64,000 bases of DNA. Origin: Chloracidobacterium sp. (GTDB taxonomy: Bacteria; Acidobacteriota; Blastocatellia; Chloracidobacteriales; Chloracidobacteriaceae). Both the position numbers and the translations under genes were made by a program. Below, in pieces: positions 43,821 through 53,000 of the stretch. The notes under the pieces were generated by a model. That model was not told the origin of the DNA, searched no databases, and saw only the letters and a program-made list of their open reading frames with translations. The stretch lies in NCBI GenBank assembly GCA_025057975.1, contig JANWUV010000006.1, positions 62,001 to 126,000 on the forward strand. The letters are read 5' to 3'. Position 1 is the first letter of the stretch. Each line of letters begins with the position of its first letter.

Positions 43821-44729
43821 CTACTTCTGGCTAGTCGTGACGCCGATTGTGAAATAGTCCCGCGCTAGGAGGCGGTCGCCATCCCGCACCTCGACAACAT
43901 ACACTCCTGCCGGCAACGGTTTACCATCCTGCCAGTAAAGCAGTCGGATGATCGGTTGGTTTTCGCTAGCGGACTGAATGGCTTGCGCCATCAGCGGCGC
44001 CGGTGATTCAGCCCGCCGCCAAATAACCTGATAATCGCTTGTTTGGCCGTCGCCAGCTTTTTGCAGCTTACCCCTAATGCGCACAGCGATCAGGCGAACG
44101 CCCGCCGGAAAGGCTTTAGCGATGGTTTGCGAATCGAAAGGGTTCAGTTCACTGGGCAGCGTCTGAAAGCCGCACAGCTCAATGCTTTTGATGGAAGCGT
44201 CAAGAATCTCCGTCTCAGTGCGCACGGTTTGCGGCGCTGGTGATGTTGCGTCGGAAGATGGCGAGTGGAGATTGGGTTTCTCGCCAAAAACATACACGGC
44301 AAGGAACATCGCCAACCCGGCAAGAAACCCCAGAACGGCCAAGGCCAGCATCGCGTAGACAAAACGATTGCCGCTGCTGTCGTCGGTTGTTTCAACCTGT
44401 TCCCCAGCCGGCGGCGTCGCAACAGTCGGCGGCGTTCCGAAAAACGGAGCGGTCGTTTCAGGAGCAGTGGGACTAACAACCGTCTTGAATGCCTCTGGCG
44501 GCGCTAGGGGCGTCACTGCTTGCTCCACAACGGTTTTGAAGGCTTCCGGCGGCTTGAGCGGCGAAACCAAGGAAGCGACGACATGCTCACCTGCCGAGAA
44601 AGACGGCGATGCCGCGTCGCCGACCATCCCAACAGCAGCCGGCGGTGTCGTATCCGGCAGTTGCTCGCCACAGTTCCGGCAAAACTTAGCGCCCGGCGCA
44701 GCTTCGGTCTGGCATTCAGGGCAAAGCAT
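43821..44729 (-). CDS. Zinc-ribbon membrane protein with repeats
   Basis: The 302-residue protein begins with a zinc ribbon (MLCPECQTEAAPGAKFCRNCGEQL), followed by a Pro/Ala/Thr-rich linker with a near-duplicate PPEAFKTVV segment, one membrane helix (about residues 122-145) and a C-terminal extracytoplasmic domain with a beta pattern ending in AGVYVVEVRDGDRLLARDYF. Architecture resembles other Acidobacteria zinc-ribbon proteins that may signal across the membrane. ATG 44729 puts the ribbon at the N-terminus. Confidence 0.78.
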   Translation of the reverse strand: MLCPECQTEAAPGAKFCRNCGEQLPDTTPPAAVGMVGDAASPSFSAGEHVVASLVSPLKPPEAFKTVVEQAVTPLAPPEAFKTVVSPTAPETTAPFFGTPPTVATPPAGEQVETTDDSSGNRFVYAMLALAVLGFLAGLAMFLAVYVFGEKPNLHSPSSDATSPAPQTVRTETEILDASIKSIELCGFQTLPSELNPFDSQTIAKAFPAGVRLIAVRIRGKLQKAGDGQTSDYQVIWRRAESPAPLMAQAIQSASENQPIIRLLYWQDGKPLPAGVYVVEVRDGDRLLARDYFTIGVTTSQK

Positions 44730-44890
44730 TACAACATGAATCCCTTCGATCAGGCGACATAAGGGCGTAGACGCCACTGTAGCTATTATGGCCCATGAGG
44801 GCAAAACAACCGCCGCCGCATCGCCAAAAGGTGGCACGGGGCTTTGTAGGGGCGGAAGCAGTGCAGTCGGAAAATCCTTGCGCGCGCTTT

Positions 44891-44919
44891 TTGCATTTAG
44901 CGCTTGTTGAGACTATAAT
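44891..44919 (+). promoter_or_regulatory. Sigma-70-type promoter for the TPR/retropepsin gene
   Basis: TTGCAT (44891-44896), exactly 17 bases, then TATAAT (44914-44919). The start codon at 45144 is about 215 bases beyond, giving a long leader. The consensus -10 box makes this the best promoter in the window. Confidence 0.7.
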
Positions 44920-45143
44920 CGGCGGCACGCAAACAACATAGCCAAAAAAAGTCAACGTGGTCGTCTCTTTTGCTTTTTTCCGGCGTGCGTAGCGCGCTTC
45001 GTGCCGAATCGGCCGTACGTTTAACGGTCTTTGGCGCTGACGTTGATCGCCGCTCACCAAGCGGGCCAAGAACAAACACAGCGCCTGTCTTGTGCCTGAC
45101 GGTGATTGATTTCTGTCTCAGATTGACTACGGGGGATGAGGTC

Positions 45144-46835
45144 ATGGCGGGCTTGTTGTACGTGGTTCGGTGGCTTGGACGGACGTGGTTTGAAAAGACG
45201 ACGTACCGACACGCGGTGCTGTGGCTGGCGATTTGTTTAGTGGGCGGCGGCGCGCTAGCGTTCGGCGCTCCTGTAGCGGTGGGTGGTGATGAGGCGTCTG
45301 AAGCGCGTCGTCAAGTTTCCAATCTCGTCAAGCAGGGGCGCAAGCTGCTGCGCAATGGTGAGTTGGACGCCGCCGAACAAGCCTACCGTCAGGCGCTCGC
45401 ATTAGACGCCAACGCGACGCAGGCGCGGTGCGGTTTGGCGATGACGCTTCTCAAGAGCCGTCGTCACGCCGAGGCCTATCAAGAGCTTCGTCCACTGCTT
45501 GAGTCGCCTGCAAAACATGACGAGGCGCTGGCCCTGTCGGGTGTGGCCCTTATCCGCGCCGGGTTGTTCCGGGACGGTTTCGACGCTCTCAAGGCGGCTT
45601 TGGCGCTCAAGCGCAACAACCCTGTCGCTCTTGCAGGAATCGCCGAACTGGCTTGCTATGAAAACCAGCTTCAGTTGGCGGCGCAGTTGATTGAAGCGGC
45701 GATCAACGAGAACCCGGAAGAGGCGGATTACTACCTGCTGGCCGCCCGCATCGCTTCGCGGTTGGAAAACTTCCACCTCGCCGCCGAATCGCTGCGCAAT
45801 TTTCTACGCTTGGCTCCCAGAACCGACACGGAGCGTCGTGAGCGGATTGAGGGCGTCATTCGTTTCTACAGCTATCTGGGCACGTCGCGGATCAATGTCG
45901 TCCATGCCCACGCCGATGTAGCGCTCCCTTTTGAACTCCGAGGTCGGCGGCCGCATCTCAGCGTGCGTATCAACGGGAAGGGGCCGTTCAACTTCGTCCT
46001 CGATACCGGGGCTAGCGCCTGTGTGATTTCCAATGAAACGGCGGAGAAAATCGGCGTCCGGCCGGTGGCGGCCGGCGGATATGCCCGCGCTGTGGGCGGT
46101 AGTGGGATGTTCCCGATTGTGTACGGCGTGCTTAAGTCGCTTGAAATTGGCCCAATCAAGCTTGGCACTGTGCCGGTTTATCTGCGCGACATTCAGAGCC
46201 TGACGGAGAACGGCGCCAAAGTGGATGGTTTTCTGGGGCTTTCGACGCTGGCCGATTTCAACCTGACGCTTGACTACCCGCAACGTACCTTGGGGTTGCG
46301 CTATGCGCCGCGCGATGCGTCGCCCAAGGAAGTCACTGACATGACCGCCGACCAAGGCACTACCCGCTTGCCGTTTCGCCTGACGGAAAGTGGCCTTATC
46401 AGCCTTGAAACACAACTTGACGACGGGCAAATCCTCAACTTTATCTTTGATTCGGGGGCGAGCGCCTCGGTCATTGACCGATCCGTCGTTGAGCGGCATG
46501 ACTGGCAGTCTAAAATCCTGCCGAATCAGAGCGTTCGCATTGTCGGTGCGGCCGGCGCAGCAGAGCAAGTGCCTATCCTACGGGTCAATACCCTGCGCGT
46601 CTATGATCTTGTTCAGCAGGACGTGCGGCTGCCGGTCATTGATATGCGACGCTTGAATGAGTCTTCTGGTTTTGAACAGAGCGGAATCCTAGGCGGCGAT
46701 TTCCTCGCGCACTGCCGGATTGAGATAGATTTTCGTCGCCAGCGCATTGCGTTTACCCCGACGCCGAATGGGGTCGTCAAGCGCCGGGCTGAAGCAGCGC
46801 CCTCGACCGCCAGCAGCGGCATAGCGCGGCCTTAG
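45144..46835 (+). CDS. TPR protein with two retropepsin-like aspartic protease domains
   Basis: The 563-residue protein has a membrane segment or signal near residues 29-50, a TPR region (about 55-230) and two aspartyl protease-type domains. Active-site motifs are DTGA at 287-290 (FVLDTGASACVIS) and DSGA at 436-439 (FIFDSGASASVID), each followed by a flap-like Gly-rich loop and an ILGGD/FLGLS segment. One chain with two half-sites could form an intramolecular pepsin-like pair. Location outside the cytoplasm is likely. GGGGGATGAGG before the ATG supports 45144. Substrate unknown. Confidence 0.87.
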   Translation: MAGLLYVVRWLGRTWFEKTTYRHAVLWLAICLVGGGALAFGAPVAVGGDEASEARRQVSNLVKQGRKLLRNGELDAAEQAYRQALALDANATQARCGLAMTLLKSRRHAEAYQELRPLLESPAKHDEALALSGVALIRAGLFRDGFDALKAALALKRNNPVALAGIAELACYENQLQLAAQLIEAAINENPEEADYYLLAARIASRLENFHLAAESLRNFLRLAPRTDTERRERIEGVIRFYSYLGTSRINVVHAHADVALPFELRGRRPHLSVRINGKGPFNFVLDTGASACVISNETAEKIGVRPVAAGGYARAVGGSGMFPIVYGVLKSLEIGPIKLGTVPVYLRDIQSLTENGAKVDGFLGLSTLADFNLTLDYPQRTLGLRYAPRDASPKEVTDMTADQGTTRLPFRLTESGLISLETQLDDGQILNFIFDSGASASVIDRSVVERHDWQSKILPNQSVRIVGAAGAAEQVPILRVNTLRVYDLVQQDVRLPVIDMRRLNESSGFEQSGILGGDFLAHCRIEIDFRRQRIAFTPTPNGVVKRRAEAAPSTASSGIARP

Positions 46836-47030
46836 CATTCCCGAAAATTGCATGTTTTTTCGAGCGGCGTCGCCACTTGGCGCGCCGCTTTTCTTTTGCC
46901 TGCCGCGAGGCTTTTCAGCAAAATGCGGCTCTGCGCTTTGGATGCCGAAGGGGCAGCGTTTTTTTCAGCCAAAGCGCTACAAGAGAAACACGCCTGTCTA
47001 GGTTCTGCTCGTCTTACGGGGTGCTTGCCA

Positions 47031-50000
47031 ATGAATCGTGTGCGTTACGTGCAGCCGGTGGGATGGCTGCTTGCTTGTGTGGCGTGTGTTGGCCTTGTCG
47101 CCGGACTCGCCATGACCCTGACCACCCCGCCTTGGTGGGTGAACACTCAGGCTCGATCCCAGCCGCCGGCTCGAAAAACAACGCCCGCCGCGCCTAAGAA
47201 GCCGACGCCGGCGACAACCGACGCCAATCGGGCGACGCCGCAGGAACTGCGCGACGCTCTCTACGTCACGGAAACCTTTTTGGGCGCGCCGACGCTCGTA
47301 CCCCGCCCCTTCGCTGAAGCCGAAGCCGCCGTCGCCGCCCTGCAAGCAAAGTACCCGGCCGATGTGCGGCTTCTACGCTACGGCGCACGGCTGAATGAAT
47401 ATCTGGGAAACATACCCAAAGCCGTGCAGTTGATGATCCGGTACGCAAATCTACAGCCGGAAGGCGCAGACGGTTTACGGCGGCTAGCGGCGTTTTACCA
47501 CGGACGCGGCCTCTACGCCGATGAGGTGCGCACGTTGCAACGGCTCGCCCTCCTGACCCCCTCCGCCGCTGAGCGCACCGCCGTCGCCGACCGCATCGCC
47601 GAACTGGTTCAGAAACGCGGGCTGACCAACGTGGATGTCGCCGGCTTGTACCGCCGACTGATCGAGCAGCGGCCGCAGGATGTGGTCTTTTTGAAACATT
47701 ACCTTGAGCGACTGGTCGCCGACGGCAAACTCGATGACGCACTCCGGGCGCTTGATGAATGGCAGCCCAAATATCCGGAGGAAGCGCGCCACTTTCTCAA
47801 ACTGCGGGCTGAGGTGTACGACAAGCGCGGCCAACGCGACGCCGCTGGGGCTGTTTATGACCAAGCCTTTGATCCGTGCTGGCCGCGCGCCATCGTACGG
47901 GACTGGTATGACCTCCTGCGCCGCTACGGCCGTTACCGAACCTACCGCCGTCAGCTCCAAGAACGCTTCCGTAAGGGCGCAACGGATTTTGCTACGGCGG
48001 CGCGGTTGTTCAACGTCCTCGCGTACGAGGGCAACCTGACAGCGGCCGAGCAAACCTTGATCGAACTTGAAAAGCGCCGCGAAAAAACCGGCTGGTCGCG
48101 CGACGAACTCGACCGCGCCGCCGTGATGTGTATGAACATCGGACAGTACGACCTTGGTGCGCGGTTTCTCTACTCGCTGCATGTGACAGGCGGGAACGCG
48201 CCCGGTTCGCCGGAGCGCGAAGCGACGTTGGCGAAACTCGTTACGGCGTTGCTCGAAGCGGGTGAGCGTGAGGCGGGTACGACGCTCGGCGCCGGCGACC
48301 TATCCCTTTACGCCGACATTGCCCAAGTTGACCGCGGCGCGGGCTTTCTCAACGGCATCCTGTCGCTCATTCTGGCCGGCAACAACATCCCCCGCGAATA
48401 TGCCCAGGCGAATCGGTCGGCGGCGGCCTATTTCAATCGGGCGCTGGCCTATCGCTTTTTCGTCGCGCTTCAGACGGAGTATCCCCGCTCGGCGCGACTG
48501 CCAGCGCTTCATGTGGAACTGCTCAAAGCTTTCGCCGCCATGAACGAGTTTGAAACCGTAATTCGGCTGGGGGACGAGTTTTTGCGCGCCTTCCCTGAGT
48601 CGCCCGACTACGCGGCCGTTGCTGTACAAGTCGCTGAAGCGGAGGCGCGTCTCGGACGCCGTGACGCCGAACGGCGGCGTCTGACAGCGCTCTTGGATTG
48701 GTTAGCCGCCCATAAGCCAGCTGGGACGCCATTGCTGCCGGTTTCATCCCGGCGCTGGGTATTCACGCCCGACATGCCGACGCCGGACGGCGCAACTAGG
48801 CAAGGCAGGTTGCGCCCCGCTTACCAAGTCTATGACCCAACTGATCCCGACGCCGACGATGAAGAAGACGCCTTTCAGGATTACGACTATCCGACCAACT
48901 ATCTGGGCGACAGGGTGGAGCCAAAAGCGGCTGTGACCTACGCTTCGGTACTGGAGCGCGTCATCGCCAGCTTCGCTGCTGAGACAAAGACAACGGCCGA
49001 CAAAGCGACCCCGACCGGGCCAAATCCAACGCTAGCTTTTCTCTACGGTGAAATCAAAAAGCACCCCCGCGAGGAAGGTTTGTACGAGCGGTTGTTGCGT
49101 TGGCTTGGGCAGCAAAGCCTCGTGGATGAACAGCTCAAAGCGTACCGGCAGGCAGTGCAGCGTTTTGGCGACAACACGTGGCGGCATCGGCTGGCGCGGT
49201 GGTTTGTCCGCAATGACCGCCGGGCGGCGTTCGCCGAGTACTCGCGTCAACTGGCGGCCACCCTGGATGATGAGGACTTACAAGCCTACTTGGAGGCTTT
49301 TTTCGCGGACGTTCAGCTTAGCGACAACGACAACGACGCCCGCCTGTACCTGCAACTCTTCCGTTTTGCGCATGATCGCTTTCCGACCAACCTGTTTTTC
49401 GTGCGCGGGATGCTCAACGCCTACCGCGCGACGAACCGGATGGCGGAGTGGGCGCGGCTCGCCGGTCGGTACTACTTCGCCGATCCGTCTCTGCGCAGTG
49501 AATACTTGGCGTATCTCTCCGAGAACAACCGGCTGGCGGCAAGCTATGCGGCGGCCAAGTCGCAGGCCGGCGTCGCCCATCGGCAGTTCGCCGCCGACGC
49601 CGCACTCTGGCTGTCCCGGCACGAAGAGGCGGTTGAGGCGTATCGGGAACTGGCCGCGATGTATCCCGGCGAGACGTACTACGCCGAACGGCTGGCGACG
49701 CTGCTGCGCTCACTGTCCTCCGTGCAGCCCACCGCGCGTGACGAAGCCGCGCAGTTGTGGGCGAAGTTGGCGGCCGTCCATCCGACGGAAAATCGCTTTC
49801 TGACGCTGGCTGGCGAGATTCGGGCTGAAAGTGGGGACTGGGACGGCGCGAAGACCTACTGGGAGCAGATTGTCCGCCGCGCGCCCGGCGACCCGGAGGC
49901 GTACCTCGAACTGGCGACGCTCTACTGGGACTACTACCGCTATGACGACGCCGTACGAACACTGCGGGCGCTGCGTGAACGGTCGGGCGACGACACGCTC

Positions 50001-53000
50001 TACGCCTACCAGCTTGGCGCACTGTATGAGGAGCGTCAGCAGCGCGACTTGGCGTTGGCCGAGTACATGGCGGCGTTGGCCGTCGCCGGCCCCGAACGCG
50101 CCAAGGTGATTGAACGGCTCGCCGTACTGTCCCGGCGCAAAGGCTTTCCGGGACGCATCGAAGCGGCGTTCCGAGCGCGGTTGGCCAAACAAAGCACGCC
50201 GGCGCTCATCCTTGGCTACGCCGACTTTTTGAAGGCGGCCGAGCGGCAGGACGCCGCCTTTGCGTTGCTGGCGCGCGAAGCCGCCCAACGGGACGACATC
50301 CCGTTTCTCGAAGCCGTTCGGGACGAGTTTCGCGCCGCCGGCCGCGCCGGAGATGAACGTCAAGTGTTGGAGCGGATGGTTGCGTTGGCGCGCGACGAAC
50401 GCGAAAACATCAAGTATCGGCTGCAACTGGCGGCCTTTTTTGAGACCCGCAACCAGCGCGACGACGCCTTGCAAACGCTTGACGCCATAGCGCGTGACCA
50501 CCCTACCAACCTTGGCGTCGTTCAGGAAGTCGAGCGTTTCTATGGCCGTTTGGGGGCGATTGACAAAGCCGTAATGCTGGCGCGCCAATCGCGCGACATC
50601 GCCGTCGGCGACTACCGTCGGACGCTGACGCTTCAGCTGGCGAAGCGGCAGCGCGAGGCCGGCCGGACGGCTGAGGCGGAACAAACGCTGCGTGAGTGGT
50701 ACGCCGCCAACCCAACTGACACTGAGGCGTTTACGCAGTTGGCCAATCTGCTGGGAGAAACCGGTCGCAACGAGGACTTGGCGGCGCTGTACAAGCAAGG
50801 TCTCGCCGCCTTGGCTGCCGGCGCGAATGAGTTTGAATTCCGCAAGGGCTATATCCAAGTTCTGACAAGCCTTGGCCGGCACGAAGAAGCCATTGACCAG
50901 TACATTGAACTCATCAACCGTGAGCCGGAGGATGACGCGCGGCTGCGCTTGGCGCTGCGGTACGCCGAGCAATACAACCTTTTGGAGCGCCTGACGCGCT
51001 ACTACGTGGACTTGGCGACCAAAGCCGACCGCAACTACCGCTGGAACGTCGTACTAGCAGAGGTGTATCGGTTTCAAGGGAACATCGGCGGCGCGGCGGA
51101 GCAGTACGCCAAGGCGATTGTCAATGAACCGCAGCGCGGTGATTTCAGGGAACGGCTCGCCGCTCTTTACCGTCAGGCCGGACGTTATGATGACGCGCTC
51201 GCCGTACTGAAGCGAGCGGCGGAACTCGACCCGCAAAATCCGAACTGGGCGGCGGCGACGGCGGAGGTGTATCTCGATCAAGGAAAGCCGGAGCAAGCCG
51301 TCGCCGCGTTGCGCGAGTCATTTTTGAAGCGCAAGCGACTGTCGGCGGAGGTTTATTTTTCGGCCGGTGAAACCTTGCTGGAAGCGGGTTTTGTCGCCGA
51401 AGCCGGCGGTTTTTACGATGAGGGCTTTGCGCGCGTCATGGCCTCGCCTGCGACGGAAGCTTTTGATGAAGGCATCGTCGCCGGTTGGTTGCGTACGGTG
51501 ATTTACCGTGAATCGGCGGTCGCTGCGTTGAGTAAGCTCGAAATGTTGGAAACGGCGCTGGCCAAAGCCCCGCAAAACGGCGTCCTATCGAACAGGCGAT
51601 ATGAACTGGATTACAAGGTGCGTCGGGAGCTGTTCCCCAAGGTGCTGCGCGATTATGCGACGGCGGCTCAACTGGCGCAGTTAGATGACGCCGTGACGCA
51701 GCGTTTGACGCGGGCGGAGGTTAATTCGGCCGACTTCCAGCGGTTGACCAGTCTTGCCGCCAACGCGGGTCTGTACCGAGCCTGTGAAACATCGCTGATC
51801 CGCGCCAAGGATGCCGCATATGCGGCGCGGCGGTCGGCTGACGATCAAGCCTACATCGGCGCGTTGCGGTCGCTGTTGGCTTTCTATGAAGCGCGTCTCG
51901 ATACGCCCGCCGCGCTCAGGTTGTTGGCGGCTGAAGAAGCACGCGACCGTTTTCCCGGAACGTTTGATTTTACAGCCGCGCGGGCTGATTTCTGCCGCAA
52001 CGTGGGGGATGTAGTAGCTGAGCGGACGGCGCTGGAGCAGTATTATTGGCGGCGCACTGGAGCGTTGGCGACTGACGAAGACCCGCTGGTGGGGCGTTTC
52101 CTACAGTTGCTTTATCGGCAGGGCGACCGCGCTGCGCTTCAGAAGTTGGCCGCCGCGTATTCACCGTACCAACTTCAGCTCATCAACTTCCTTGTGTCCG
52201 TCCGTGAGCAGGCGTTGGCGCAAACGGCGATTGAAAACGCTGGACAGTCGGGCGCGTGGCAAAAGGCACGTCTGGCGCAGCTTGAGCTGTACTTCCGCAA
52301 CCAGTCGCCGGAAGTCGAAGCCTTGTACCGGCAGGCGCTGGGCATTCGTCCAATCGGCGAACAAGCCAACCGGAAACCAGACCCGGCGGCAGAAGTCGTT
52401 GGTGAAGACTGGTTTCGTACGGCGCGCAACTACGGGATTTGGCTCACGCTGGATGACGCACGGGCCGCTGATGCTTTGCGCTTCTTGACGGCCGAAACCG
52501 AAGCCGCGCCGCGCTCGGCGACGGCGCAAACGGCGTTGTCGAACTTCCTGCGGGCGCGCAAGCGTTACCCGGAGGCGTTGGAGCATGCACGGCTGGCGCG
52601 CGAACTAGCCCCGGAAGACCCGGAAGCTCTCGCCGCTGAAGGCGCGGCGCTGTACGAAATGGGCGATCGCACGGCTGCGTTGGGCGTCTGGCGGCGGATG
52701 CTGGAAGGGAAGCGCGATGCGCTGAAGCCATATCTGACCTTTTTATCGGTGCTTGCCGACTATGGCCTGCTGAACGAGGCGCTGCCGCCGGTTGAAACGT
52801 ACCTTGTTCGTAAGCTGCGCGAGCGCGCCCGCCCGGAGGCATACGAGTCTTTGGTCGCTCTGCTGGCGGCGCTGTCCCGCCGCGACGCCGCTTCCGAGGC
52901 GGCGATGGTCGCGTTGTTGACGCGCGTCACAGCGGCGGTCCCAGAGGCTTTCACCTTGGGTCTGCAACTAACGTTGACGGAGATGCTGCCGGTTCGCGCC

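Noticed and set aside
49710-50972. A 420-residue minus-strand frame
   Set aside because: Antisense to the TPR giant; Arg-rich with no family resemblance.
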